Source of the DNA: Cavia porcellus
Taxonomy: Eukaryota > Chordata > Mammalia > Rodentia > Caviidae
Reading direction: 5' to 3'
Length of the DNA stretch: 64,000 nucleotides
Assembly: GCF_034190915.1 (NCBI RefSeq)
Contig: NW_026947485.1
Span: 30,083,519-30,147,518, forward strand
Part shown: positions 11,474 to 21,599 of the stretch, piece by piece
Position numbering within the stretch: the first letter of the stretch is position 1
Layout of the letters: each line of letters starts with the position of its first letter
Made by a program: the position numbers and the translations under genes
The notes under the pieces: model-generated
What the model saw: only the letters and a program-made list of their open reading frames with translations
What the model was told of the DNA's origin: nothing
Databases searched by the model: none

Positions 11474-11672
11474 TATAGCTAAGTAGATGTTGCAGTTTGT
11501 AATCCCAGCTGCTCAGGAGGCTGAGGCAGGAGAATACCAAGTTTGAAATCAACCTAGATAACTCAACAGGAGACCATGTCTCAAAAAAGAACGGTTGCAT
11601 ATGTAGCTCAGTGACAGAGCACTTGTCTAGCATGGGCAAGGACCTGGGTTTGACCCCCAACACATGAAAAAA
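11474..11672 (+). mobile_element. B1-dID composite SINE
   Basis: A B1-like half ('gtaatcccagctgctcagga' ... 'gagaccatgtctcaaaaaag') runs directly into an ID-like half ('catatgtagctcagtgacag' ... 'ggtttgacccccaac'). This B1-then-ID order defines the B1-dID dimer described from squirrels, dormice, beavers and guinea-pig relatives. Confidence 0.75.
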
Positions 11673-12180
11673 GTTCAACTTGCTATGGAAATAAACCAGA
11701 TGGTGGCACTTTGGATTCTGCCTGCCTGTAGTACCCTATCTCATCACCACCGCCAAAGCCAACAATCACACAGCAAATCAGAGGAAATAATGAATACTTA
11801 GTTTATAGGCCAGCACTGCCTACAGCCAGTAGTGCCCAGTGAAGCCTCCGACTGAACCTCGAGGGCATAGGGTCACTGTGATGCTCATCTTGGGCACGTG
11901 GTCAGCAGGAGGGTCCCGTGTGTGCTCTTGTCCCTTGTACGGGATCATTACTTGCTATTCTGGTCCAGAAAGAAGCTTACACTTCCCCCGTGGGACTCAG
12001 GATCACGAATCGCCACCCAGGTCATCTTCAGATACCAAAGCCAGCAGCCTTCACAGCTGGAGGTTCCCCAAATCTCTTGGCCTTAAAGGGAGAGAGAACC
12101 CTCAAGCCTCGGTCAGCCCAGACAGACACCTGGCAGAGGGAATCGCTAGAAACTCAAGCAAAGTACCAGTGAAAGAATGA

Positions 12181-12636
12181 CACGGTAAGAAATGGACGTG
12201 ACGAGGGAGAGGGATGCAGAGCTGCAGAGCTGCAGAGCGTGCCTGGCCCTCTCAGCGGGCAGGCTGCAGCCTCTGTCCACTCCGCACAGACGGTCACTCT
12301 GCGCCCTCTTCTGAGACGTCGTCGCTTCAGGCAGCGAGATGAGGGGAGTGAGGGGGATGGGCTCGTGGGGAGAACGGGCACCAGAGCGCAGGTACAAGTA
12401 GCCCCGTCTCTCCACTGTGAGACAGAGAAGGGGAGACCTGCGGAGCAGCCTGCCCGCCGGAAGGAGCTGCCTTTGGCAGCTGGCATCTGGGGTAACTGTC
12501 CTCTCCTGCCACCACGCCTCTGACACGAGTGACCCGAGACTTGTGCTGCCCTGAACTCGGCAGCCTTCAGGATCCGACAGGATTTGCTCGTGTGCATCCT
12601 GGGGTTTGTGTTCGAGTTTAAGTAGCGCTCATCTGG
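12181..12636. other. CpG-dense segment in JAZF1 intron 4
   Basis: A hand count gives about 27 CpG in ~455 bases at roughly 58% GC, an observed/expected ratio near 0.7. No repeat is recognised here. It begins with a short triplicated 'gagctgca' unit near 12220-12238. Confidence 0.45.
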
Positions 12637-12697
12637 ACTTTGCCTGGTAAAATCTATCAGCACACAGCGTGAGAGCTCGAACCATTTACCTCTGCGG

Positions 12698-12739
12698 GGT
12701 GTGTGTGTGCATGTGCGTGTGAGTGTGTGCGTGGTGTGC
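12698..12739. repeat. Imperfect GT microsatellite
   Basis: A run of GT dinucleotides broken by 'catgtgcgtgtgag'. Confidence 0.85.
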
Positions 12740-13691
12740 CACTATCTGTGGCAGGTATAAAAAGTGCTAAAATCAAGTTTTTAATGGTTCAGAGACACAT
12801 ATTTAAGGACGAGTGTAAGCAGTCCTCATTTTTCAAACCTTTATAAAAATAGCAGAGCCACAGCTATGTTCACACGTCTTCAACTGTCCGGGGACGTTTC
12901 TGAGTTTTACACTTCTGTCTCACAAGTGGCTTTTAAAAAGCTAGTAGCACCTTTCAGGAAAGTCTGTAATTTTAAAAAATGCCTTCTGGACCCACACTTG
13001 AATACTGTGGGTGTTTCTTTCCTCACTGTTTGGTCTCTAGGATATTAGTTAGCAGAAAACCCTCACGGTGCACAGCACCGTGCGTCAGGCCTGTGGGAAC
13101 ACAAGGCAGAGTGCAGGCTGATGCTGGATGGTTTGATGATGGAAAAAACATCAGAGCACTTTTTTGTCCCCGCACTCCCCATGCCAGTAGGGAGAAGAAA
13201 GCAAGCCCGCCCCAGCTGGAGGGGAATGTCCTGGCACATTATCTAAAAGGGCTCTATGGAAAGCCGTCTGTGGTGTTTGTGACTTCAAAGTGGCCTTCTG
13301 TGAGCCACCTGGAGAGCCCAAGTTGTTCTGCCAGTCAAGAGCCAGCGTGTTGGAGAATCTGGCTCGGTGGTGCCTGGTGCCGGGGACAGAGCCCAGGGCC
13401 CCCTGCCTGCTGCTGCTGGGTTCGGCTCCACCTCAGGCCTTGTGTTTGATGGCTGCACGGGTCCCTGATAGGACACGAACTTGAAGAATATCAAAGACGG
13501 TCCCCTTACAAGGTCTCTGACCTCTGGCTCCTACGCAGGCCACACAGGGGCACCCAAACCCAGCAGCTGTCTCCCGGGTGGCCCGGGCCGATGCCGCAGC
13601 AGCGGCTGTGTCCGCCCTGCCTGAGACGCCTGTTGCTTGAGGAGGAGCAGCTGTCTCACAGGTTTGCCCAGCCAAGGGGCTTCTCTCTTAC

Positions 13692-13861
13692 CTTGTATCT
13701 CTTTTTGCACCCAGGAACAGGGCAGGCAAAAGGCTTCTCGTCCCCTCCATTCATGCACATGGAGCTGAGGATGGCTTCGGAGCTGATGGCGCTCTCCGTG
13801 GTCCAGGACTCGTCGCTGTCGGACTCCTCGTAGTCCACCTCCTCCTCGTCATACTCGCTGC
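13692..13861 (-). CDS. JAZF1: JAZF1 exon 4 (acidic region and start of second zinc finger)
   Basis: A 170-bp exon. On the minus strand it follows a CTGCCCCACAG acceptor, completes the glycine codon split with exon 3, and encodes 56 codons running SEYDEEEVDYEESDSDESW to KKRYK before a GTAAGA donor. The first half is strongly acidic (EEEVDYEESDSDE), a likely interaction surface. The second half begins a C2H2 finger with FACPVPGC, completed by histidines in exon 5. It corresponds to residues 129-185. One residue, the D in NGGDEKPF, is E in human as I recall it. Because 170 is not a multiple of three, skipping this exon would shift the frame. Confidence 0.97.
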
Positions 13862-14124
13862 CTGTGGGGCAGAGGGAAAGTGCAGGGACTGTCAGCAGTG
13901 GTCACCTCCCCCCACGTCCGCGCCTTCGGCTGCCAGGACAGGACGACGGGGCAGCCACGACTGCCTGTGGCAGGGCATGGCAGCCCCAGGGGGACTGCAC
14001 TCGGTCACCGGGCCACCCTGCTGACAGTGTCGCAGGGTTTCATGGCCAGGAACGGGCTGAGCAAGAACGTCAGCTTGATCCGCGATGGCCAGGCCCTGGC
14101 TACAAAGGCTCTGCTGCGAAGGCG

Positions 14125-14255
14125 CTGAGCCCCTGCAAAACAACCAACAACTTAGACAGACATGCAGCCCTGTCTCCAAAGAATAAGGAGGGGATGTAGC
14201 CCTGGGTTCCACCCCAAGTACTGCAGCAAAACAAAACACAGCACAAACAAAACCC
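14125..14255 (+). mobile_element. Truncated B1-dID composite remnant
   Basis: 'agccctgtctccaaagaat' (B1 3' end) is followed by 'aggggatgtagccctgggtt', 'ccaccccaagtactg' and an A/C-rich tail. The ID half has lost most of its middle. It is strongly diverged. Confidence 0.5.
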
Positions 14256-14739
14256 CAGCATTGGCAGAGCCCTCTGGACAGAATGAGCTGCTGCCCGACA
14301 TCCCATCGGGCGGGCCTCTGCCCGCAGCTTCAGGCTTTCCTAGCTGACCAAATGGGAAGAGGAAGTGATACTGTGTCCTTTCCAATATCACAACTCTGGT
14401 GTGTAGGTTTGCCCTAAGAGGACTATGGGGGTATTCTGGAGCTGAAAGGGGGTTACTTGAACTAGGGAGCAAAGGGGACAGAATTGCAGGAGCTGGGGGA
14501 TCAGGAGGCAGCTGCAGAGTGGGGGGCTGGCTCCTGGATGACAAAGCCATTCCCTGCACCCTTTTCTCCCGTTCTTCTTTGAGCTACACAAGTTCCCGGC
14601 ACACAGGAAGAGGGGGTTCTCTTAGCTCCGTAAAGGTGAGCGGCTCTGCCAGGAGTTAAGTCTCCTGACCTGGGTCCAGCACGGGTGGCCGGGGTGGGGG
14701 CCACTTCAACGAGCAGCCGCTTTCTGCTCGCTTTTCATG

Positions 14740-15110
14740 AGGCCCAAAGCCCCTTATTTTGTGCTTTTGCACAATACAACCCTGAAGGACATAATTCTAC
14801 AGATCATAAAGAGTGTAAAATAATATGTTGACAAGTCTTAATGCATTTACAAGTCCCGTGGAATAAATAGGAATTATAGCACAACATTAATAAGAATTAT
14901 ATGGTAGCAATTACAGTTGTGAAATTCATCCCCCAGGTGTGAGGCTAAATTGCACCAGGGGCCTGCCTGGGCGCTTCACGGCTCACTCTGCTACATCAAT
15001 TATTTCAACACCAAATATTGGCACTTTTATTGGGTTTCATTTTAATAGGCATTAATAAGATTGTTTGAAGAGCAGTTGAGCCAGGACATGGATGCCGGCA
15101 TCCGAGATTA
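14740..15110. other. Candidate conserved noncoding block
   Basis: A ~370-base repeat-free AT-rich block close to exon 4, with clustered homeodomain-like cores (TTAATA, ATTAAT, TTTAATAG), in contrast to the GC-rich DNA on either side. No reading frame of note. Function is inferred only from base composition and motif clustering. Confidence 0.3.
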
Positions 15111-15127
15111 AAAGTTGAAAGGGTCCA

Positions 15128-15270
15128 GGAAGGAAGGAAGGGACCTCGTGTTTATTGAGTGCCTATTGCATTTCAGGCATGTTATATGCATTATCTCATT
15201 TAATCCTGCAGTGCCTCATGAGGCAGAGATTACTGGCATGCACACTGGGAAACCGAGCACCCCCAGGTTA
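15128..15270 (-). mobile_element. MIR SINE relic
   Basis: 'tttattgagtgcctattgca', then 'ggcatgttatatgcattatc', 'tcatttaatcctgcagtg' and 'catgaggcagagattactgg'. This matches the 3' half of MIR in antisense (tattgagcacctactatg ... tcatttaatcctcacaac). Confidence 0.75.
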
Positions 15271-16164
15271 AAGAGCTTTTCTGCTCTCGATTAGCCATTA
15301 AGGGTGTCACTTTTTCCCAGTTGCTCCCTGCCCCTTATGCTAGCAGCCCTTAAGGTAGCTTCAACTTCCTCCAAGTTGCTACCACTCATGATGGAAATAA
15401 GCCTTTTTCCAAGCCTGAAAGAAACTGTAGGTGAAGCCGTGGGGAAGTGCTGCAGAAAAAACATTTGGTAAAATCGCGCCTTTAGAACGCACCGCAGGTT
15501 TCAGTCTAACCCTGCATTCCAGACTACAGCCCCAAATGGGAGCCCGTCCTGGAACACACAGGCGCTGCAGGCACCGCCCTTGAGCAATCTCTGAGGCTAA
15601 GCAGGGCGTTGTTAAAGGCGCTTTCACCCAAACAAATGCCACATGCTGGTGTCCTTTAAACTGCTTGTTAGAAAACTATAAATGCTGTTTCTCAAAGCTC
15701 TTCCAGTGGGACTTCAGAAAGTCAGAATGACTAATTTGCCCCTGTGATCAGCTAATTTGTTAACCTGAACACCAAGAAGGTCCAGCATTTACAGCTGGGG
15801 GTGGGGGCGGGAACTGGTGCCTGACCAGTGCTTAATGAAGCCCAGTGCAGATAAAACTTCAAAACCTGGGATCAAACGGGACAGACCAGGAGGGCTAGAG
15901 CTGCAGACAAGTCGCCTGGGGACCACATGGCCTCCAGCTCCAAGCCGAGGGCCAAGCGGCAGGGCCAGGGCCGGCAGGCACGGAGAAGCAGGCGCACCCC
16001 TGGCCTCCCTGTGGGCTCAGGATGGCCCGCAGTGCTGCTCCCTCAGAGCAAGGTTCCAGGGTTGGCTCTCGAAGGCCCAGAATCAGGCTGCTTGGCTTTT
16101 ATTTTCTCTTGCATGAGACGGTGTGCACCTCTCTGCAACCTAATTTAAAGATCAGGATTCAAGG

Positions 16165-16248
16165 GGCTGGGATTTAGCTTAAATGGCTTCAGCGCCTACC
16201 TGGCAAGTGTGAGGTCATGAGTGCAATCCCCGGTACCAACAAAAAATG
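16165..16248 (+). mobile_element. ID-family SINE with perfect target-site duplication
   Basis: 'ggctgggatttagct' ... 'caagtgtgaggtcatgag' ... 'ccccggtaccaac' with an A-rich tail. Identical 18-base flanks (AAAGATCAGGATTCAAGG) lie at 16147-16164 and 16249-16266. Confidence 0.92.
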
Positions 16249-16544
16249 AAAGATCAGGATTCAAGGCTATGGAACATCCAGCAGGAAGGCTGCCGCGTGG
16301 TAAGCGCTCCGATGTGAGGAAATCACTTCTGTGATAATAGTATACACTACTAAGAAAACAATTTTAGAAAAGCCTCTTTGAAACTAAATAGAAATAGTTC
16401 TGAAAGAGTTCGGAACCCTGCCACACAAAATGTAGGAGGCTTCCTGTGCAGTCGGTCCCATCTGCTGGGACTCAACACAAGTGGAGCAGAGAATGTGCCC
16501 CCATCTCCTCCCCTGTGGGCCTGGTGCTGCCACCCCACAGGCTG

Positions 16545-16700
16545 TGTGAGCCCAGGCAAGTGACACAACCTCTCTGAGCCTTAGACCCATCTGTGGAGTG
16601 GACTCACAGTAATTGCCCAGTGAGGCTGTTGCAGAGAATGACTGAGCTTCTGTTCTCCGAAGTGCTTACAACAGTGCCTGGCGGAGGCACTGACAGAATA
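16545..16700 (+). mobile_element. MIR SINE relic
   Basis: 'gtgagcccaggcaagtgaca', 'cctctctgagccttaga', 'gtgaggctgttgcagagaat' and 'gtgcttacaacagtgcctgg' follow the order of the MIR sense consensus (ggcaagttacttaacctctctgtgcctcag ... gcgcttagaacagtgcctgg). Confidence 0.75.
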
Positions 16701-16709
16701 TTTGGTAAA

Positions 16710-17930
16710 GAAACACACAAACCACCCCCCTCCCCCGCCAGCAGTCCAAGGCATCCCCTGTCCCCTGGCTCTTGGGAGCACAGCTGCAGCTTTAAACCAG
16801 AAGAGCACAGGGGCTGTCCCCCCCTACTTGTCCTATTGTGCCCTGAATGCCACCTTTTATCAAACAGAACTGTCAGTGGCCTGACACTCTGTCCCCTCCT
16901 GGTGGCGGGAGGGCCACCGCAGGCAGCAAAGTCCAGTCCACACAGCTCCTAAGCTGCCGCACTAGGATGCTGGTGTCCACTCGGTGTCCCCATCTGGGTC
17001 CCCTGACACCACAGTACCCCTGCAGTGTACTGCAGACAAGCTCTGAGGCTACAGGTGGACCTGCTCTGTGTCCCTTCAAACATCTCCCGCCTAGAGAGAG
17101 CCAACCTCAGGCCAGCCACGCGCAGAGTCACGGGATGCCCGGCCAGCGCCTCTCCTTCGCTTTAACCTCCTTAGGTCTTTCCAAGGAGAACGCTAAGCCG
17201 CAGCCTGGCTCATCTTCAATTTCTGCTTCACCCTCCGCCTCCATGACAGCCCTGGAAGGAAGCTGCCCCAGCAGCCCCCAGGGGCCCCTCCAGTCCAGAG
17301 GGGTGTGGCCCCAGCTCCCATCCTACACCCCAAGCAATGCAACTCCTGAGACTCCAAAAATGAGCGTGGGAGAATATTTTTAGGACAAATGCCACACGTA
17401 TGCACTTATCTACTGCCACAGACTACACATGCAAAATAAAGAGAATAAAATAAATACAAGATACTGTATCTTAATTTATGCATTAATCATTTAAATACAT
17501 ATTTAACAAGGGAGTATAAAGATTCAGTGTTTCTTTCCTTGACTTAGCTTTGAGCTCACAGCGCAGGCCGGCTCCAGGGCCAATGGGGCCACACTATGGT
17601 CAGTTTAACCCACCTGGGTTAAAATGAGGCTGGGTGGAAAGCGGCTATTTAGCGGAGCATTCACTTTTTAGGGGGATGCTGATGATTTCTGCTCCGATTA
17701 CAAAGTTCCCTGTTTTTGAGGGTCTGGTCCAGCTACATTCTCCTAGTTTTTAGTATACAAATGGGCTGGATGTGTATACAGTGTGTCAGACAAAATGCCT
17801 ACTTGTTGATTTGGATTCCTGTTGTTTTTAAGCCGTTTGCTCCTCAAATTCCTATAAATTTAACCCTACCTGTGCTACTTTTTTTTTTTAAATAAAAATT
17901 GTAGCTTCCCAAGAATGAGCAAATTTTGCT
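16710..17930. other. Intron 3 segment without recognised repeat
   Basis: The first part (16.7-17.4 kb) is GC-rich and carries long but non-homologous open frames on both strands. The second part (17.4-17.9 kb) is AT-rich, with 'atttatgcattaatcattta' at ~17474, and may be maintained noncoding sequence. No gene or mobile element recognised. Confidence 0.4.
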
Positions 17931-18039
17931 TTACTCAGGCATCTGTGGAAACAGAAGACCTTGAGAGATGCCTTTTCCCTTAGATCTGGGGCGTCCTGTG
18001 GAGCTGATAGAGGGGAGGATGCTTCTGGCCAGTGGCCTC

Positions 18040-18110
18040 TGTCTCCCCCATTTAACAGAGGGCAGGGTCAGGGATGTGCCAAAGGTCACTTGCTGGGCAA
18101 AGGCCCAACT
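18040..18110 (-). mobile_element. Possible MIR relic
   Basis: 'cccatttaacagagggcagg' and 'ccaaaggtcacttgctgg' resemble the antisense MIR core. Short and weak. Confidence 0.35.
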
Positions 18111-18384
18111 GAGGCTGGAAGCTGGGGACAGGAAATGAGCACCGTGCAGGGGGACAGTCAAGCCCATCTTCGGCCTACTGCAGGAGCCTGTGGGAAGCAG
18201 CGGGCTACACCTCGTGACACGGGGACCTGGTGACACTGACACCCTGCCATCCAGGAGACGGCAGTCGGCCTCTCAAAGGAGCGCGTCGGGAGGTTTCGGG
18301 TTTGATCTGGGTTGTTTTCCTTCCATTCGGGGGACTGAGCTGGCTTCATTCACACTACACTACACCCTCCCTGTTCCTCTTTTT

Positions 18385-18462
18385 CTATTCTGGGTGCAGA
18401 CTCACGATCCTCAGGCTTCAGCCTCCCACAGTGCTGGCACGACAGGTGTGTGCCACCAGGAG
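18385..18462 (-). mobile_element. B1 SINE fragment
   Basis: 'gatcctcaggcttcagcctcc' then 'agtgctggcacgacaggtgt' is the antisense 5' half of B1. Only this half remains. Confidence 0.65.
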
Positions 18463-18657
18463 TTACTGTTTAAACACCTTCCTTTGTCTTGTAGGTGAGT
18501 AATCAGTTTTACAATGACATTCAGTAATGTTACGAGTTTCTGCAAGAAAACATGACATGACTCAACGTTTTGTAAAAGCTGGCTGTCACTCATCTTTCTT
18601 GGGCTGCATGTTCCACTTTCATACGACAGTTTCATAGTCCCGGCTACCCCGGCAGCT

Positions 18658-18681
18658 GACAGACAGACGGACGGACGGACA
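18658..18681. repeat. GACA/GACG tetranucleotide repeat
   Basis: Three GACA-type then three GACG-type units in tandem. Confidence 0.8.
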
Positions 18682-19059
18682 TGAAGCCCCAGTACTTGTT
18701 TCGGTTTGGAAAATGAGTAAAACCAGCAGATGGAACTCTGGTAAGACAATTGTGTCTGCAGGACAACTGAGAAACATCTACTGGCCGCTGCAAAGGGGTG
18801 AAAAATCATCACTTTTGCTAATCACACGAAAGCACAAGGTGACTGCCCCCACGGGCACCCTGTGCGCGGCTGCACTGCAGACGGCCGTGCCCCCTCGGCC
18901 TGCGGTTCGGGTCTGCTGGGCAGGGCCCAGGTCCAGTCTCAGCCTTCTCCCCTCCCCTCGGCGAACGCGTCCCTCTTCGCAGCCCTACAGGTCGCCTTCG
19001 GTGTTCGCATTTTCCACAGTCCCAAACATGGCAGTGACTACAGATAAAAATACAACAAC

Positions 19060-19260
19060 CTTTCCCAGGACTTAGTATGCCAGATTTTTCTTATAATGCA
19101 GTTCATTAATATTCATGCAAAAGCATTAACTGCAGTGATAGCAAATTAAAACTCTCGTGGGGTGTCAAATTCTGACAAATACATTAACAGAGTTACCTGT
19201 CTGCCTTACAGATTTATCTTATAAATTAGTTTTATTAGTACTGACCCACTTTATCTGAGC
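19060..19260. other. Candidate conserved noncoding block
   Basis: A repeat-free AT-rich block with an octamer-like ATGCAAA inside 'attaatattcatgcaaaagc' and several TTAA/TAAT cores. No coding potential. Suggested only by composition and motif clustering. Confidence 0.3.
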
Positions 19261-19344
19261 TGAAGCAACCACAGTGTAAATGAATCGGCAAAGCGTATTT
19301 GAAAGACACATTTATGGCTCTGGGGGCCACGCGCTATGCCTGGA

Positions 19345-19558
19345 AAACTCTTCCCTTCCTTGTATCTGGGTCTCAATTCATTCTTGGGTTCAAATGATCC
19401 TCCTGCTTCAGCTTCCTGAGTGGCTGGGACTACAGCCAGGTGTGTACCACTGCGTCTGGCTTTCAGGAGCTTTTTTTTTTTTGGCACTAGGTATCAAACT
19501 CACGACCTCGAGTTTGCCAGGCAGGAGCTTACATCACTGAGCTAAATCCCCAGCCTGC
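19345..19558 (-). mobile_element. Joined ID and B1 SINEs, minus strand
   Basis: On the minus strand an ID ('ggctggggatttagctcag' ... 'cgtgagtttgatacc' and 11 A) runs straight into a B1 ('gccagacgcagtggtac' ... 'agctgaagcaggaggatca'). The order ID then B1 is opposite to B1-dID, so this is best read as an ID inserted at a B1 5' end. Confidence 0.7.
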
Positions 19559-19854
19559 AGTTCATTCTTGGAATGTTACCCTCCTCCACTTCCTTAATTA
19601 TGGGGTGGGCGCTAGTTCTGCAGAAGTAATGCTTCCACAGGACTTTATACTTTCTAATAACTGCAGGATCCTTGGTTGGTTTCCTTCTTAGTATTTGGAA
19701 ACTTTTCATCATTATCTTTAATTCGGTCACAGTGCCCAATGGCCATGTGTCTGCTGAATGAATGAATGAGTGAATCTTTTTGAGTTGGAAGGGGACCCAT
19801 GAGTACAGTGTCTACTCTTGACTCCCTACCCACAAACTTTGTAAAAAAATTTTA

Positions 19855-20088
19855 ATTGGGCATAGTGGCACATGTCTAATCCCAGGCACTTGAGAAGCTG
19901 AGGTAGAAGGATCAAAAATTTAAGACCAGCCTGGCAACTTAGGGAGACCCTGTCTTAAAATTTAACTCAATGCATGAGAGGCTGAGGTAGGAGGATTGCT
20001 GTAAATTCTAGGCCAGCCTGGGATATGCAGTGAGTTCAAGTCCAGCCTGGATTATACAGTCAGAGGCTGCCTTAAAAGACCAAAAAGT
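19855..20088 (+). mobile_element. B1 SINE, extended or doubled
   Basis: 'attgggcatagtggcaca' ... 'gaccagcctggcaacttagg' ... 'ctgtcttaaaatttaac', then a second 'gaggctgaggtaggaggatt' ... 'gagttcaagtccagcctgg' half. This is either a tandem pair of B1s or one inserted into another. Confidence 0.65.
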
Positions 20089-20089
20089 T

Positions 20090-20186
20090 GGCCTATAAGC
20101 CCTGGGTGTAATCAGCTGGTGTAAGTGCCTGTTTGGCAAATGTGAGGTCATGAGTTCAATCCCTGACACCAAAAAAAAAAAAAAAA
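20090..20186 (+). mobile_element. ID-family SINE
   Basis: 'aagccctgggtgtaatcagc' degenerate head, then 'gtaagtgcctgtttggca', 'gaggtcatgagttcaatccc' and a 16-A tail. It follows the B1 copy directly. Confidence 0.8.
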
Positions 20187-20274
20187 GCAAAGCAGACAAG
20201 CTCACCATGACTGTAAAACCCATACTTATTACAGATGTTGGTTCTAAATCTGAGGCTTGTGTTTCCACGACTCC

Positions 20275-21100
20275 TCACTTCACTTGGCATTGGCATTGGC
20301 ATTCTTGGGACTCCAAGAGTTGGACGGGACCTGAAAGCGAGCTGAGGTGGCTGCAGGCCAGCAGGAGGCAGAGGCCTTGGTCAGAACCCAGGGGCAAGGG
20401 GAACTGCTTACTTCCTGAGCTGGGCTCGGGGGTTGTCGCTTTTGCTGCTCTCAGCTCCAGACTTTTATAGCCCATGTCTCTCCTGTCACTTTGATGCCTT
20501 CCAGAATTAAGGGGTCGCTGGAGAGGCCACTTCCCAGGCGAGGTAGCCTTCGGCACTGCCACAGCCCCTCAGCCCCTGAGATTTCTTTCTGCAGGGCTCA
20601 AAGTTGGCTGCTCCTTCCAGCCTCGTCCCCACTCCTACACTCTCTGGAACTCGGGGTTCACTCCGACACCTAGCCTGCTGGCTAAGGGAAAAGAATGCCT
20701 TTGCTTCATAAATAGAAACCTGCTTTGCAGAACGCAAGTCCTCTCGTGCCAGTACTCCCCCCCACACACCCCGCGCGGTTTCCTCCTTCTTACCCGCGGC
20801 TCTTTCCGCTCGCTTTTTTCTTTCCTTCCCATGTCAAGTGTCATTCTGGACTCACTGGTCTTCAGAGATCCCTGACCAGCAAGTTGCCGGTCATTACGGA
20901 CTCTGCGGCCCACACTGTCCCAGGGTGGCTGGGGCAGCCCCTGCAGGCACCCTCCAGAGAACCTCTCAGTTGTATGCAGTAAGCATCATTTGATTAACGA
21001 AGCTTCTGAAGAGAGGAATCCCCGACCTTCCACCTCCTGTGCTGACCTCTCCTGTCTTCAGCCCTGTATTTACCTTCCATTTCTACATAATATGCCTGTT
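20275..21100. other. Intron 3 segment without recognised repeat
   Basis: Moderately GC-rich single-copy sequence with scattered open frames below 100 codons on both strands and no homology that I recognise. Confidence 0.4.
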
Positions 21101-21298
21101 TTTATTGTTGTTGCCGTTTGCTTGTCTGGCTAGAGATTGAGCCGGGGTGCTCTCCCACTGAGCTACGTCCCCTGCCCTTAGTTTTCATTTTGAGATCAGG
21201 TCTTCTTAAGTTGCTCAGGCTGAACTCCAATTTGCAATCCTCCTGCCTCAACCTCTGAGGTAGCTGGGATTAGAGGCCTGTGCCATCTACTGCTGTTT
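21100..21298 (-). mobile_element. B1-dID composite SINE
   Basis: On the + strand an antisense ID half ('gattgagccggggtgctct' ... 'actgagctacgtcccctg') precedes an antisense B1 half ('tttgagatcaggtcttctta' ... 'gctgggattagaggcctgtg'). On the minus strand the order is B1 then ID. Confidence 0.7.
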
Positions 21299-21449
21299 TT
21301 TGAGGTTTGGTTCTGGATCTCTAATGATTTTGTATAATGTAAGAGAGACATTTTTTAACCTTTTAAATCCTCTCCTCCTACTAGAGTTCCATTACAGTAT
21401 TTGGTGTCATTAGCACTCAGTGTTTACATTATTATCATTATTGTTATTA

Positions 21450-21597
21450 TTGTGTTTTTGAGACAGGGTTTCACCATGCAGTTCAGGCTGGTGTTGAACT
21501 CACTTTGTAACCTAGGCTGGCCTCAAACTCGCAGCAAACCTCCTGCCTCAGTCTCCTGAGTGCTAGGATTACAGGCGTGCACCACCACAATCAGCTC
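21450..21597 (-). mobile_element. B1 SINE
   Basis: 'tttttgagacagggtttcac' ... 'ctaggctggcctcaaactc' ... 'ctgagtgctaggattacagg' ... 'gcaccaccaca'. A nearly full antisense copy with the duplicated central block. Confidence 0.88.
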
Positions 21598-21599
21598 TG

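Larger units (their letters stand above)
6643..13691 (-). other. JAZF1 intron 4
   Basis: A 7,049-bp intron with GT-AG ends: the donor reads AAG|GTAAGA at 13691 downward and the acceptor TTCCCCACAG at 6643 upward. It is GC-richer than the rest of the window, especially 7.4-8.2, 9.5-10.1 and 12.2-13.6 kb. Many open frames of 60-170 codons arise there from GC content only. It contains one B1, two ID elements, one B1-dID composite, a MIR relic and two CpG-dense stretches; I see nothing else in 6.65-8.28 kb. Confidence 0.9.

Noticed and set aside
12154..12663. Open frame of ~169 codons, - strand, in the sense direction of JAZF1
   Set aside because: Results from the CpG-rich composition; Arg/Ser/Pro-rich with no domain and no splice sites that would join it in frame to exons 4 and 5.
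16847..17383. Open frame of ~178 codons, + strand
   Set aside because: Low-complexity Ser/Pro-rich translation without homology; begins inside noncoding intron DNA next to a MIR relic.
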